Source of the DNA: Dyella monticola
GTDB lineage: Bacteria; Pseudomonadota; Gammaproteobacteria; Xanthomonadales; Rhodanobacteraceae
Length of the DNA stretch: 64,000 nt
Assembly: GCF_003363155.1 (NCBI RefSeq)
Contig: NZ_QRBE01000003.1
Coordinates: 310,001 to 374,000 of the forward strand
Direction of reading: 5' to 3'
Within the stretch, counting starts at the first letter, position 1; each line of letters starts with the position of its first letter. The position numbers and the translations under genes were made by a program. Under the pieces are notes generated by a model. It was given only the letters and a program-made list of their open reading frames with translations. It was not told the origin of the DNA and did no database searches. This document shows, in pieces, positions 44,753 through 54,710 of this stretch.

Positions 44753-46126
44753 ATGCGTCTGAGATCATTGGAAGGCCGCCTTGCGTTGTGGCTGGCGTTT
44801 GCCGCGCTGACGGGTGTGCTGGTCTATGTCGGTGTTACGCGCTGGCCATTGCCGCAGATGGTGGGGTGGCTGCACGACAATTTGAGCAAGTCCATTTCCC
44901 AGCCCGATCACACGCAAGCCATTCTCATCTGTGCGGCTGTGCTGGCACCGTTGTCGTGGTGGTTCGCCTACATCGTGATGAACCCGGTCAAACGCCTGCT
45001 GCGCGCGCTCGAAGGTGCGGTGGCCAGTTATCGCGATGGCGATTTCAGCATTTCCATCGCGCTCGACCGCCACGATGAACTTGGTGATCTCATCCTCGTG
45101 CACAACGAACTGGGTCAGACGCTGCGCGAGCAACGGCAGAACCTCGCGCAACGCGAACTGCTGTTGGATACGGTGGTGCAGAACACCCCAGTCGCCCTCG
45201 TGCTGACCGATGCGAACGGGCGCGTGGCCTATGCCAACATCGCGGCGCGTCATCTGTTCAACGAAGGGCGTAACCTCAATGGCCTGCATTTTGCGACGCT
45301 GATCGCCGATTCGCCGGAGGCCTTGCGCAAGGCCACCGAGGGTTCTGAGGACGCGCTTTTCAGCGTGGAAATGGATGGCATGGAAGAAACCTTCCATCTT
45401 TCGCAACGCGCGTTCCGGTTGCAAGGCAGGCCGCACCGCCTGCAATTGTTTCGTCGCATGACACGTGAATTGTCGCGTCAGGAAGTGGCGGCGTGGAAGC
45501 GTGTGATCCGCGTGGTCAGTCACGAGTTGAACAACTCGCTGGCGCCGATTTCCTCGCTCGCTCATTCCGGTGCGGAACTGGCGCGACGCGGTGATGTGCA
45601 ACGATTGCCCGGTGTGTTCGCCACCATCGGCGAGCGTGCGCGTCATCTGCACGGTTTCATCGATGGTTATGCGCGTTTCGCCAAGCTTCCTGCGCCGCGT
45701 CCGGTAGCCATTGAATGGCGACCGTTTCTGGATGCGCTCGCACTGCATTGCCGCTTCCAATTGATGGGCGAGGTACCGTCGCAGACCGGTTGGTTCGATC
45801 CGGTGCAGATTGAACAAGTGCTCATCAACCTGGTGAAGAATGCCCACGAATCGGGCAGCGTGCCCGAGGGCGTGACGTTGTCGCTCAGCGTGATCGGGCA
45901 CGAATTGCGTATCGAAGTGGCCGACCGCGGCCCGGGCATGAGCGAAGCCGTCCTGGCGCAAGCCTTGTTGCCGTTCTACTCCACCAAGCGCTCGGGCACC
46001 GGTCTTGGGCTGGCCTTGGCGCGCGAGATCAGCGAGGCACACGGCGGGCGTATCGCGCTGGCCAATCGCGAGGATGGCGGCTTGCGCGTCACGCTGATGC
46101 TGCCTCAGACGGCGACCACCATGTGA
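44753..46126 (+). CDS. Sensor histidine kinase (NtrY/NtrB-like) of the transporter cluster
   Basis: 457 residues. Two transmembrane helices (about 10-28 and 56-75) enclose a short periplasmic loop of roughly 28 residues; a HAMP-like segment, a PAS domain (LLDTVVQNTPVALVLTDANG, near 137), the phosphorylation histidine H257 in VVSHELNNSLAP, and an ATPase domain with NLVKNAHESG, DRGPGMS and GTGLGLALA follow. The short loop suggests sensing within the membrane or by the PAS domain. The start is uncertain; ATGs at 44699-44702 would add about 17 residues. Cognate to the regulator just upstream. Confidence 0.92.
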   Translation: MRLRSLEGRLALWLAFAALTGVLVYVGVTRWPLPQMVGWLHDNLSKSISQPDHTQAILICAAVLAPLSWWFAYIVMNPVKRLLRALEGAVASYRDGDFSISIALDRHDELGDLILVHNELGQTLREQRQNLAQRELLLDTVVQNTPVALVLTDANGRVAYANIAARHLFNEGRNLNGLHFATLIADSPEALRKATEGSEDALFSVEMDGMEETFHLSQRAFRLQGRPHRLQLFRRMTRELSRQEVAAWKRVIRVVSHELNNSLAPISSLAHSGAELARRGDVQRLPGVFATIGERARHLHGFIDGYARFAKLPAPRPVAIEWRPFLDALALHCRFQLMGEVPSQTGWFDPVQIEQVLINLVKNAHESGSVPEGVTLSLSVIGHELRIEVADRGPGMSEAVLAQALLPFYSTKRSGTGLGLALAREISEAHGGRIALANREDGGLRVTLMLPQTATTM

Positions 46127-46182
46127 GAGGGACGCACTGAGTCTGCCCTATACTCGATCTCCATCAACAAGGAGGAGATGCC

Positions 46183-47127
46183 ATGGGTACCATTTTTGCG
46201 TTGGTCGTGGTGGTGGTGGCGGTGATCGTGCTGGCAAAGCTGGTGCGCATTGTTCCGCAAGGTTATGAATGGACCGTCGAACGCTTCGGCCGATATACGC
46301 GCACGCTCACCCCGGGCCTGCATTTCCTGATTCCCTTCATCTACGAAATCGGTCGCAAGATGAACATGATGGAGCAGGTGCTGGATGTACCGAGCCAGGA
46401 TGTGATCACCAAGGACAACGCGGTCGTACGTGTGGACGGCGTAGTGTTCTATCAGGTGCTCGATGCGGCCAAGGCCGCCTATGAAGTGGCGAACCTGGAG
46501 CAGGCCGCGCTTGCCCTGGTGATGACTAACATCCGCACTGTGCTCGGTTCGCTGGATCTGGACGAATCGCTGAGTCAGCGCGACGCCATCAATGCCAAGC
46601 TGCTTGCCGTCGTGGACGAGGCGACCCATCCGTGGGGCGTGAAGGTCAACCGCATCGAGATCAAGGACATCGCGCCGCCACGCGACCTGGTCGATTCGAT
46701 GGCCCGTCAGATGAAGGCCGAGCGTGAAAAGCGCGCGCAGATCCTGGAGGCCGAGGGTTTGCGCCAGGCGGCCATCCTCAAGGCGGACGGTGAAAAGCAA
46801 TCGGCCATTCTCGCGGCGGACGGCAAAAAGGAAGCCGCGTTCCGTGAAGCCGAGGCGCGCATTCGCCTGGCCGAGGCCGAAGCGCAGGCCACCAAGCTGG
46901 TGTCCGATGCAATCGCCAGCGGCAACGTCAATGCACTGAACTATTTCGTCGCCAACAAATACGTCGAAGCACTGAAGGAAATGGCCCATTCGCCCAACCA
47001 GAAGATGCTGCTGATGCCGGTGGAGGCGACGGGCATCATCGGTTCGCTGGCGGGTATCACGGAGCTTGCGCGAGAGGCGCTGGGACAGCAGCAGGGTCGT
47101 GTGACCGCGCCTTCGCGCGCGCCTTGA
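46183..47127 (+). CDS. qmcA: SPFH/Band 7 membrane protein QmcA (stomatin-like)
   Basis: 314 residues: N-terminal hydrophobic anchor, SPFH domain starting [22 protein letters not shown], then an Ala/Glu-rich coiled coil (about 190-250) and the tail [17 protein letters not shown]. Such proteins form large oligomeric rings in the inner membrane with NfeD partners. AAGGAGGAG precedes the ATG. The next gene is the NfeD partner, as in E. coli qmcA-ybbK. Confidence 0.95.
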   Translation: MGTIFALVVVVVAVIVLAKLVRIVPQGYEWTVERFGRYTRTLTPGLHFLIPFIYEIGRKMNMMEQVLDVPSQDVITKDNAVVRVDGVVFYQVLDAAKAAYEVANLEQAALALVMTNIRTVLGSLDLDESLSQRDAINAKLLAVVDEATHPWGVKVNRIEIKDIAPPRDLVDSMARQMKAEREKRAQILEAEGLRQAAILKADGEKQSAILAADGKKEAAFREAEARIRLAEAEAQATKLVSDAIASGNVNALNYFVANKYVEALKEMAHSPNQKMLLMPVEATGIIGSLAGITELAREALGQQQGRVTAPSRAP

Positions 47128-47138
47128 GAGGGCTGGTC

Positions 47139-47585
47139 ATGTTCGCGAACGTCGCTGCGCATTACCTATGGTGGATCGTGGCGCTGGTGCTGCTCGCCGT
47201 CGAGGTGATCATGCCCGGCTATTTCATGCTATGGATCGGCATCGGTGCGGCCGCAACGGGGGTGCTCGTGTTGCTGATGCCTGGGCTGTCGTTGCTGACT
47301 CAGGCGATCATGTTCGCGGTGCTGGCTTTCGTGTCGTGCGCGGTCTACGGGTACGCCGTGCGGCCTGCGTTGCAAAAGGGTGAGCACAACGAGGGTCGGC
47401 TCAATCGGCGCGGCGAGCAACTTATCGGCCGTCGTTATGTGTTGATCGAGTCGATCGTCAACGGTCGTGGCAAGGCAAAGGTCGGCGATGGGCAGTGGCT
47501 GGTGAGCGGGCCGGATCTGCCGGCGGGTAGCACCGTGGAAGTGGTGGCGGTGGATGGCGCTACGCTGAAGGTCAAGCCGGCCTGA
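47139..47585 (+). CDS. NfeD family protein, partner of QmcA
   Basis: 148 residues. Three hydrophobic helices (about 8-75: WWIVALVLLAVEVIMPGYFMLWIG onward) and a C-terminal OB-fold (RRYVLIESIVNGRGKAKVGDGQWLVSGPDLPAGS). It matches the short NfeD/YbbK class. ATG 47139 with GAGAGGG upstream is preferred to a TTG at 47124 that overlaps qmcA. Confidence 0.92.
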   Translation: MFANVAAHYLWWIVALVLLAVEVIMPGYFMLWIGIGAAATGVLVLLMPGLSLLTQAIMFAVLAFVSCAVYGYAVRPALQKGEHNEGRLNRRGEQLIGRRYVLIESIVNGRGKAKVGDGQWLVSGPDLPAGSTVEVVAVDGATLKVKPA

Positions 47586-47610
47586 CCTGCTCGTGGTGTC
47601 ACGGAATGAT

Positions 47611-47725
47611 TCCCTCCCCTGCGTGCAGGGGGCAGCGTCGGACTGCACGAGCTTGCCACCCGGCGAGAAATCATCGCGGGCGTGGCTTATCCCAACCCAA
47701 CCCTCCCCTGCCCGTAGAGGAGGGA
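47611..47725. repeat. Palindromic repeat, family 1, copy 6
   Basis: Left hairpin ccctcccctgcgtgcaggggg and right hairpin ccctcccctgcccgtagaggaggg, in the 281-base gap between nfeD and the thrE-like gene. No gene is seen in that gap. Confidence 0.65.
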
Positions 47726-47866
47726 GCGGACATTCGCACGTACGGCTATCGGCCCAAGGCCTGAGTGCTTATCAAGCAACGCGCTTCCGGGTAAGAATGG
47801 GGCCATGCCCGCACCTGTCATCCGATCGCCCGCTGCATGCTTCGCCACCCTCGCGGTGGCTTGCGC

Positions 47867-49129
47867 ATGAGCGTCCAATTCGCCACCACGGCGCTCAATA
47901 CCCGCATCGCCTTTCTGGTGGAACTCGCCACCCGCTTGCACAAATACGGCGCCGCTTCGCCGCGTCTGGAAATGGCGATTGCCGGGTCCGCGCAACGTAT
48001 CGGCTTGAGCGCGGATGTGTGGTCCAGCCCCACGGCCATCATTATCTCCTTCGCCGACCTGGCACATGGCGAGGAAGGGCGCCTGGCGCAGGTGACGCAG
48101 GTGATACGCCTGCTGCCAGGCGATGTGAATCTGGACAAGCTGTGCCGCGCCGATGAAATAGCCGATCGGGTGATTGCCGGTCAGCTGGATCTGCGCGAAG
48201 GCTTTCGCCTGCTGCGTGCACTGGAGCTGCCTGACACGCCCTGGCAGAAGACAGGCGTGATCGCCAGTTATGGTTTGTCGGCGGCAGCGATCGATGCGCT
48301 GTTCCTGCACAGCTCCTGGGTGGACCTCATCGTTGCGGCGTTCGTGGGGACGATCATCGGCACGATCACCATTCTTTCCGGCACGCGTCCGCGCCTGCAG
48401 GTTGCCAGCGATGCGATCAGCGCTATGGTGGCGACGCTGGTCGCCATCGTCTTCAGTGCCTTCGTGGTGCCACTGGCGATCAAATCGGTCGTGCTGGCCG
48501 GTTTGATCGTGCTGGTGCCGGGGATGTCGCTGACCACGGCCGTGCGCGAAATTTCCAGCCAGCATCTGGTCGCCGGCATGGCACGCATGGGTGGCGCGAT
48601 GTCAACGCTGCTCAAACTCACTTTTGGCACGGTGGCGGCGACCCAGATATGTGCGGTGTTGGGCATCGAGCCGCGCGATTTTCAGCTGCCGGCGTTGCCC
48701 GGGTGGATGGATTATCCGGCCCTGCTCGTGGCGGCGATCGCCTTTGCCATGCTGTTCCGCGCGGCGTGGCGCGACTGGCCGGCCGTTATCGCGGCGGTGA
48801 TTTTGGGGTATCTCGCCACCCGCTTGGGCGGCTCCATCTCGGTCAACCTGGCCGGTGCGCCGTTCGGTGTGTTTCTGGGCGGTTTGTTGCTGAGCGCGCT
48901 GGCCAATCTATATGCGCGCTATGCCGGGCGTCCCGGGGCCGTGATACGCGAACCGGGCATCCTGCTGTTGGTGCCGGGCAGCGTCGGGTTTCGCAGCGTG
49001 TCCTACCTGCTGCAACGCAATGCGTCGTTGGGATTCGATACCGCGGTATTGCTGGTGACGATCTTGATTTCGCTGGTGGCGGGGCTGATGTTCGGAGAAT
49101 TGCTGATTGCGCCGCGAAGGTCGCTGTAG
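47867..49129 (+). CDS. Threonine/serine exporter family protein (ThrE-type, YjjP-YjjB fusion)
   Basis: About 420 residues. The N-terminal half is the ThrE/DUF1212 domain (RIAFLVELATRLHKYGAASPRLE near the start, then membrane helices with LVPGMSLTTAVREISSQHLVAGMARMGG), the C-terminal half the second ThrE domain of about five helices. It exports small molecules such as threonine, serine or succinate in characterised relatives; the substrate here is unknown. The start is uncertain between ATG 47867 and ATG 47837, neither with a good ribosome site. Confidence 0.88.
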   Translation: MSVQFATTALNTRIAFLVELATRLHKYGAASPRLEMAIAGSAQRIGLSADVWSSPTAIIISFADLAHGEEGRLAQVTQVIRLLPGDVNLDKLCRADEIADRVIAGQLDLREGFRLLRALELPDTPWQKTGVIASYGLSAAAIDALFLHSSWVDLIVAAFVGTIIGTITILSGTRPRLQVASDAISAMVATLVAIVFSAFVVPLAIKSVVLAGLIVLVPGMSLTTAVREISSQHLVAGMARMGGAMSTLLKLTFGTVAATQICAVLGIEPRDFQLPALPGWMDYPALLVAAIAFAMLFRAAWRDWPAVIAAVILGYLATRLGGSISVNLAGAPFGVFLGGLLLSALANLYARYAGRPGAVIREPGILLLVPGSVGFRSVSYLLQRNASLGFDTAVLLVTILISLVAGLMFGELLIAPRRSL

Positions 49130-49200
49130 CGTAGTCAAACCTATCGGTTTCAATCTGGCCTCGCCGTCATTCCGGCCTTCGCCGAATAACGATAAAAAGT

Positions 49201-49227
49201 AAAAACGCCGGCATTGCCGGCGTTTTT
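49201..49227. terminator. Bidirectional intrinsic terminator
   Basis: aaaaacgccggca and tgccggcgttttt form a perfect 13-bp stem including A and T runs on both sides. It lies between the convergent thrE-like and hns genes and can terminate both. Confidence 0.9.
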
Positions 49228-49253
49228 GTCGAAGCCCGAAAAAAACCAGAAAA

Positions 49254-49586
49254 TCAGATCGCCAGATCCTTTTCCTTCTTGCCGGCTTTCAGTGCATCGT
49301 TGAACCAGCGCGGGCGCTTGCCGCGACCGGACCAGGTTTGTTCCGGATCGGCCGGATTGCGATATTTCGGAGCCACGGAACCCAGGCCGCGACGTTTGCC
49401 GCCGCGCACAGCGCCGCCCGCACCGAATATTTCTTCGAAGGTGACGCCCTCGGCCTTGAGCAATGCGTGCACTTTTTCGCGCACCTTGGTGGTGCGTTCT
49501 TTCTGCAGCTCATGCTGGCGCGCTTGCGCTTTCTGAATCAGGTCATTGAGCTGGTTATGGTTGAGGCTCTTGATGTCGATGGCCAT
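49254..49586 (-). CDS. hns: H-NS family nucleoid-associated protein
   Basis: 110 residues. Coiled-coil oligomerisation half (about 1-50: LNDLIQKAQARQHELQKERTTKVREK), basic linker, and C-terminal H-NS DNA-binding motif YRNPADPEQTWSGRGKRPRW. It silences AT-rich, often acquired, DNA. The effector-like cassette at 2980-6641 is the sort of region it would bind. Well-placed terminator downstream and an AT-rich upstream region. Confidence 0.95.
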   Translation of the reverse strand: MAIDIKSLNHNQLNDLIQKAQARQHELQKERTTKVREKVHALLKAEGVTFEEIFGAGGAVRGGKRRGLGSVAPKYRNPADPEQTWSGRGKRPRWFNDALKAGKKEKDLAI

Positions 49587-49896
49587 GCAGCGGACTCCGG
49601 TAAAAGAAAAATGAGTAACAGATTCCAGGTTGTTGGATTATGAATATGCCTGGATGCAATGATTGATTTTCTCGCAATGAAGACAAAATTGTAAAGCACA
49701 GCGAGTTAAAAATAATCATTTTCCTTATTAATTGCCGGAATGATCCTTACGTGAAACGCATCTCTTTGCGTGAGCGAAATGCGGCATTGTCATGCCGGTG
49801 AATGGATTCACCGGGAGTGGCGTGCCCGCGGGTTTCGCTGTGCCAGCGCACAAAAAAGGGCGCGCGAGGCGCCCTTTTTCGCAAAGGCCTCATGCG
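49587..49896. other. AT-rich hns upstream region and proS 3' flank
   Basis: About 310 bases without a gene. 49620-49760 is strongly AT-rich (agttaaaaataatcattttc and neighbours) compared with the rest of the window and should hold the hns promoter and possibly H-NS autoregulatory sites. The right end holds the proS terminator. Confidence 0.6.
49852..49879 (-). terminator. Intrinsic terminator of proS
   Basis: aaaaaagggcgc, loop gcga, then ggcgccctttttc. On the minus strand the stem ends in a run of six T, 17 bases after the proS stop. Confidence 0.9.
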
Positions 49897-51594
49897 TCAG
49901 CCTAGTATTTCAAATAATTCGTCGCGCGTAATGGAACTGCTTTCGGCATCGGTGCGAGCTCGATATTCCAGGGTACCGGCGGCCAGCCCGCGCTCGCTCA
50001 CCACAACGCGATGGGGAATGCCGATCAATTCCATGTCGGCGAACATTGCACCAGGGCGCAAGCCGCGATCGTCCAACACCGTTTCAATGCCGCGTGCGGT
50101 GAGTTCGTTGTAAAGCGATTCGGCCGCGGCGCTCACTTCCGGTGAATTTTTCGGATTGATGACGCACACGGCCGCACGCCACGGCGCCATCGCTTCGGGC
50201 CAGATGATGCCAACATCGTCATGGCGCTGTTCGATGGCGGCGGCCACGATGCGGCTGACGCCGATGCCGTAGCAGCCCATCAGCATGACCTGCTTCTTGC
50301 CCTGGTCGTCGAGCACGGTGGCGTTGAGGGCCTCGGCGTATTTGCTGCCGAGCTGGAACACGTGGCCCACTTCGATACCGCGCGCGATCTGCAAGGTACC
50401 GTGGCCATCAGGCGCGGGATCGCCCACCACGACCTGACGAATATCTTCGACGCGCGTTATGCGCGCATCGCGTTCCCAGTTGGCGCCGGTGTAGTGCGTG
50501 TCGTTGGCGTTGCCGCCGCAAATGAAGTCGGCCAGCACCGCAGCGCTGCGATCGACGATCACGGGAATGGTATCGGGCAGCCCAACAGGGCCAATGAAAC
50601 CGGGGCGTGCCCCGATGGCGGCGAGGATTTCCTCCTCGCTGGCCAGCACGGATTCGTCCGGCAACTCCGGCAGCTTGCTGGCCTTCACTTCGTTGATGTC
50701 GTGATCGCCGCGCAGGCACAGCGCCACCAGGCCTTCGTTGCCGCGCACAAGCACGGTCTTGAGAATACGATCGGCGGTTACGCCGAAATGCCTGGTGACA
50801 TCGTCCACCGTGCGAACGCGCGGCGTGTCCACGCGCTGCAACGACGCAGAAGGCGCAGGACGGCCGATGGCAGGCGCCACCGCTTCGGCTTTCTCCATGT
50901 TGGCCGCGTAGTCGGACTGATCGGAGTAGGCGAGCAGGTCTTCGCCGGACTCGGCGATCACCTGGAACTCATGGCTGGCATTGCCGCCGATGGCGCCGGT
51001 GTCCGCCTGCACGGCCCGGAACGTGAGCCCCAGGCGCGTGAAGATGCGCGCGTAGGCCTGGTACATCACTTCATACGTTTGGGCCAGCGATTCCTGCGTG
51101 AGATGGAACGAGTACGCATCCTTCATCAGGAATTCGCGCGCGCGCATCACGCCGAAGCGCGGGCGGATCTCGTCGCGGAATTTGGTCTGGATCTGGTAGA
51201 AGTTGATCGGGAGCTGCTTGTAACTCTTCAGTTCGTTGCGTGCGAAATCGGTGACGACTTCTTCATGCGTGGGGCCGTAGCAGAACTCCTGCTCCTTGCG
51301 ATCCTTGATCTTCAGCAGCTGACCGCCGAATTTCTGCCAGCGGCCGGTTTCCTCCCACAGCTCGCGCGGCTGCACCGAGGGCATCAGCATTTCGATGGCG
51401 CCGGCGCGGTTCATTTCCTCGCGCACGATGTGCTCCACCTTGCGCAACACGCGCAGCCCCAGCGGCGACCACGTGTAAAGGCCGGAAGCGAGTTTGCGGA
51501 TCATGCCGCTGCGGATCATCAGTTGATGGCTGACGATTTCTGCGTCGGCGGGGACTTCCTTGACGGTGCCCAGGTGAAATTGGCTAAGGCGCAT
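49897..51594 (-). CDS. proS: Prolyl-tRNA synthetase
   Basis: Class II synthetase charging tRNA-Pro. 565 residues with motif 2 ([21 protein letters not shown], near 140), a mid-protein editing insertion (about 225-400, bacterial ProRS type, with [20 protein letters not shown]) and motif 3 ([15 protein letters not shown]). The start [20 protein letters not shown] matches the family. Same strand as the upstream DUF4124 gene, 119 bases away. Confidence 0.98.
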   Translation of the reverse strand: MRLSQFHLGTVKEVPADAEIVSHQLMIRSGMIRKLASGLYTWSPLGLRVLRKVEHIVREEMNRAGAIEMLMPSVQPRELWEETGRWQKFGGQLLKIKDRKEQEFCYGPTHEEVVTDFARNELKSYKQLPINFYQIQTKFRDEIRPRFGVMRAREFLMKDAYSFHLTQESLAQTYEVMYQAYARIFTRLGLTFRAVQADTGAIGGNASHEFQVIAESGEDLLAYSDQSDYAANMEKAEAVAPAIGRPAPSASLQRVDTPRVRTVDDVTRHFGVTADRILKTVLVRGNEGLVALCLRGDHDINEVKASKLPELPDESVLASEEEILAAIGARPGFIGPVGLPDTIPVIVDRSAAVLADFICGGNANDTHYTGANWERDARITRVEDIRQVVVGDPAPDGHGTLQIARGIEVGHVFQLGSKYAEALNATVLDDQGKKQVMLMGCYGIGVSRIVAAAIEQRHDDVGIIWPEAMAPWRAAVCVINPKNSPEVSAAAESLYNELTARGIETVLDDRGLRPGAMFADMELIGIPHRVVVSERGLAAGTLEYRARTDAESSSITRDELFEILG

Positions 51595-51713
51595 GGGGTG
51601 GGAGCTGCAGGCGAAGTAAAGGCGCGATTATAGCCTGCAGGCCGATTGACGCTGCGAAGGGGGCACGATGCGGCATTCGGCGCATGCCGCGTCCTGCTAT
51701 GTCCCTCGTATCG

Positions 51714-52160
51714 TTACTGATTGCTGCAGAACTGGTTGAACTGGGCTTGGGCGGAGTCGAGCTGTTGCTTGCGTTGGTCCGCACTGAGCAACTGCTGTTG
51801 GCCGTTCGACCCATTCATGACCACCGGGGCGCTGCCTTGCAACGCGCGAATGTTGGAGGTGAGCGAGCCGCACAGCTTGGCGCGGTTGTCGGGGGTGTCG
51901 GCCATGGTGGTGCTTTGCGAGCTGTCGCCATTCTGCGCGCTATCGCCGCTTTGCGAGGAACTGCCGGACGTGCTGGACGAGGCTGCTGCTGCCGGTGCGG
52001 ACGTATCCGTGCTCACATTGACCTGGCTGTATTTGGTGCCGGTGGGCGGTGGCGTTTCGGAGAAATGGGTGGTGCCGTGGGCATCGGTCCATTTGTAGAC
52101 CTGGGCGCAGGCCAGCGGTGCGACCATCAACAGCACCAGGGCAATGGAAAGGCGACGCAT
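51714..52160 (-). CDS. DUF4124 domain-containing exported protein
   Basis: 148 residues with a signal peptide (cleavage near ACAQVYKW). The DUF4124 motif VYKWTDAHGTTHFSETPP follows directly; a Ser/Ala-rich linker and a C-terminal helix (SADQRKQQLDSAQAQFNQFC) complete it. Function unknown; such proteins are common and numerous in Lysobacterales envelopes. Confidence 0.88.
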   Translation of the reverse strand: MRRLSIALVLLMVAPLACAQVYKWTDAHGTTHFSETPPPTGTKYSQVNVSTDTSAPAAAASSSTSGSSSQSGDSAQNGDSSQSTTMADTPDNRAKLCGSLTSNIRALQGSAPVVMNGSNGQQQLLSADQRKQQLDSAQAQFNQFCSNQ

Positions 52161-52460
52161 GGGCGGCTCCGGCAGGGAAGAGAGATGAATAGGATGATCT
52201 GATCAATGCTGCGTAGGTGGCATGATGTCCACAAGGCCCGCAGGCTATGGCGCGGCAGCCGGGGGCCTTCTGGACATCACCCTTCGGGCCGGTGAAGCCC
52301 ACGTAGCATCGATCAGAGCATGCCTAGTTAACAACCGGCGCGGTTCGGACTCAAGCGGCTGGCCCGGGCGGAGTGTCAAGAACGTGCGAGTTGGCACGTT
52401 TGGAGGGGTGTTTCGCTACTCCCCTGCTACACTGAACCGCATCCCGTCACGGATGGATTC

Positions 52461-53234
52461 ATGAGCGAGACACCAGCCCGGGTGCCGCGGCATCGCGGTA
52501 TCTACCTTCTGCCAAACCTGTTCACGACCGGCGCCATGTTCGCCGGGTTCTATGCCATCGTCGTCAGCATCGGCGGCCGGTTCACGGAGGCTGCCATTGC
52601 CGTTTTTGTGGCGGCCCTGCTGGACGGCATCGATGGCCGCGTGGCGCGCCTGACCCATACGCAGAGCGAGTTCGGGGTGCAGTACGACTCGCTGTCCGAT
52701 CTGGTGAGCTTCGGCCTGGCGCCCTCGCTGGTGATGTACAACTGGTCACTTTCCAGCCTGCGCGAGTATGGTCCGCTTTACGGCAAGATCGGCTGGGCCG
52801 CCGCGTTCATTTACGCTGTCTGCGCCGCGTTGCGCCTGGCGCGCTTCAATACCCAGGTAGGTGTGATCGACAAGCGCTACTTCCAGGGTCTGCCCAGCCC
52901 TGCGGGGGCGGCCGTTTGCATGTCTTTCGTCTGGAGCATGGAAAACTGGGGCATCTCCGGTGAAGAACTGGACATGTTCGTACCGTTCATGGCTGTGATC
53001 GTAGGCTTGTTGATGGTGAGCCGCCTGCGTTATTACAGCTTCAAGTCCCTGCCGATGGGGGACAAGGTGCCGTTTCTGTGGATTCTCATTGCCGTGCTGA
53101 TCCTGGTGCCGTTCTTCGTCGACCCGCCGCGCGTGCTGCTGGCGGTGTTTTCGCTTTATCTCCTGTCCGGGCCGGTGGTCACGCTCTGGGGCGTCGCCAC
53201 GCGCCGCAAGCGCCCGCGTCGCGGCGCCGTATGA
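52461..53234 (+). CDS. pssA: CDP-diacylglycerol-serine O-phosphatidyltransferase
   Basis: Membrane enzyme making phosphatidylserine from CDP-diacylglycerol and serine, the precursor of phosphatidylethanolamine. 257 residues, about seven hydrophobic helices. The CDP-alcohol phosphotransferase signature DG-x2-AR-x8-G-x3-D-x3-D is exact (DGRVAR ... GVQYDSLSD, near 57-79). It is of the integral-membrane (Bacillus/archaeal type) class rather than the soluble E. coli PssA. The stop overlaps the next start by four bases. The preceding ~300 bases contain no gene. Confidence 0.94.
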   Translation: MSETPARVPRHRGIYLLPNLFTTGAMFAGFYAIVVSIGGRFTEAAIAVFVAALLDGIDGRVARLTHTQSEFGVQYDSLSDLVSFGLAPSLVMYNWSLSSLREYGPLYGKIGWAAAFIYAVCAALRLARFNTQVGVIDKRYFQGLPSPAGAAVCMSFVWSMENWGISGEELDMFVPFMAVIVGLLMVSRLRYYSFKSLPMGDKVPFLWILIAVLILVPFFVDPPRVLLAVFSLYLLSGPVVTLWGVATRRKRPRRGAV

Positions 53235-53722
53235 ACGCCGGTGTCGCCAGTACCGCACATCGCGCCCGCGTGCTGCGTGCGTTGGGCGTGGTGACGTGGC
53301 GCCGTCGCGATATGCATGCAAGTGTTGCGGTGGCACCGGAGCAAGTGCCGACGACAACGATCAGCCAGGCGCTCGCCAGCGCGAACGTGGTGGTCGTGAT
53401 ACCCCCGGCTTGCAGCGTGCGCGAGAGGGATCTGCTCGGTCGCGCGTTATCTGGCTTGGGTCCGCAGCTTGCGCGTGCGCCATGCATCGAAGCCGTCGAT
53501 GGCGAGAACCTGCATGTACCGCATGCGCCCGCCTATCTGGTATTCGGGCAGGCGCAAGCCCACGCGCTTGGGCGCGTACTGCCGGCAGAGGTCATGCGTG
53601 ATGCGCACATCGTGTTGGCCGATACGCCCTCAGAGATTCTCGTGCAAGCGGTCGCCAAGCGCCGCTTATGGCAAGCGTTGCGAATGCTACGTCGCGCGCT
53701 CGCCGCAGGAGTCCAACCCTGA
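53231..53722 (+). CDS. holD: Probable DNA polymerase III psi subunit (HolD-like)
   Basis: 163 residues. The N-terminus RVLRALGVVTWRRRD resembles the psi opening QLQQLGITQW, followed by a Rossmann-like VVVVIPP strand and a closing ALWQ/LWQALRML helix; the overall length is near the family's. The best evidence is position: it immediately precedes rimI with a one-base TGATG overlap, as holD-rimI does in E. coli. Psi links the clamp loader to SSB and is weakly conserved, so the call is tentative. Start by ATGA overlap with pssA. Confidence 0.6.
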   Translation: MNAGVASTAHRARVLRALGVVTWRRRDMHASVAVAPEQVPTTTISQALASANVVVVIPPACSVRERDLLGRALSGLGPQLARAPCIEAVDGENLHVPHAPAYLVFGQAQAHALGRVLPAEVMRDAHIVLADTPSEILVQAVAKRRLWQALRMLRRALAAGVQP

Positions 53723-54192
53723 TGGTTGCCGTGGCGCGCCCCTCGTTAGAGATGCGCGCAATGCGACGCGAGGACCTGCCACGTGTCAGTGAACTGGAAA
53801 ATGCCTCTTACGATTTTCCATGGAGCATAGGCATTTTCGGCGACTGCCTGAAGGCCGGCCACCCGTCATGGGTGTTGTGCGCGGACGGCCGCATCATCGG
53901 TTATGGCATCCTGTCCATCGGTGCGGGCGAGGCTCACGTGCTCAATGTATGCATTGCCCCGTCCGAGCGGGAGCAAGGGTTCGGGCGCCATCTCATGAGA
54001 CGCCTATTGGATATCGCGCGGTGGAACGGCGCCGAGCGCGTGTTTCTGGAAGTGCGGCCGTCTAATCCGAACGCGCATGCGTTGTATATATCGCTAGGCT
54101 TTCATGAGATTGGAAGACGGCCACGTTATTACCCGGCGCACCAAGGGCGTGAGGATGCGATTGTGATGACGCTGGAATTTCCTGGGACGTGA
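53722..54192 (+). CDS. rimI: Ribosomal protein bS18 alanine N-acetyltransferase
   Basis: GNAT acetyltransferase of 156 residues that acetylates the N-terminal alanine of S18. The acetyl-CoA loop is SEREQGFGRHLMRRLL; LEVRPSNPNAHALYISLGFHEIG and the terminal RYYPAHQGREDAIVM are RimI hallmarks. AGGAG lies 10 bases before ATG 53722, and the start shares a base with the previous stop. Confidence 0.94.
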   Translation: MVAVARPSLEMRAMRREDLPRVSELENASYDFPWSIGIFGDCLKAGHPSWVLCADGRIIGYGILSIGAGEAHVLNVCIAPSEREQGFGRHLMRRLLDIARWNGAERVFLEVRPSNPNAHALYISLGFHEIGRRPRYYPAHQGREDAIVMTLEFPGT

Positions 54193-54353
54193 GCCGACTT
54201 TGCGGTGCGGCTAAGCCCATTTCCTTCCTTCTTCCTAGCGATCAGCCAAAATTCTTTCTGTGACGACGCTCCCATGTAGGCAGGCGCTGATTGTGGCGGC
54301 CTGGGCGCATCACTAGGATCAATTTGTCTGGACGAACTTTTACAGGGAGCTGT

Positions 54354-54710
54354 ATGCGCCATTTCGTCAAGGGCTGCGCGCTTTCGTTTGCTTTTGTCGC
54401 CACTGCATGCGCGCAGGCCCAACAGCCATTGCCAGAGCATGTCACTGGATCAGATGAGGGAACTATTGCTTGCAAGACAGAAAAGGCGATGGTTACGTTA
54501 ATGAGGGCTTCACCCGCATTGACCACAAATGAAGAAGTGTTGAAGCGTCTCATCAAGAGTGGTGATTGCTTAATCATGCCGCACGGATGGCTTGTGCTGG
54601 AGGCGCATGATCCACCGTTAGATCAGCAAAATGACCACGCATCCCAGTGGATGATTCGTACGCCACACGGAATCGTCCATATGTGGGGGACCCCTTTTGG
54701 TGGCGATTGA
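54354..54710 (+). CDS. Small exported protein of unknown function
   Basis: 118 residues with a signal peptide (MRHFVKGCALSFAFVATACAQAQQ; possibly a lipoprotein at TACAQ). Two cysteines in the mature part (IACKTE, GDCLIM) and a tryptophan-rich end (QWMIRTPHGIVHMWGTPFGGD). GGGAG lies 6 bases before the ATG. Its last 93 bases overlap the 3' end of hcp on the other strand. No family recognised. Confidence 0.65.
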   Translation: MRHFVKGCALSFAFVATACAQAQQPLPEHVTGSDEGTIACKTEKAMVTLMRASPALTTNEEVLKRLIKSGDCLIMPHGWLVLEAHDPPLDQQNDHASQWMIRTPHGIVHMWGTPFGGD

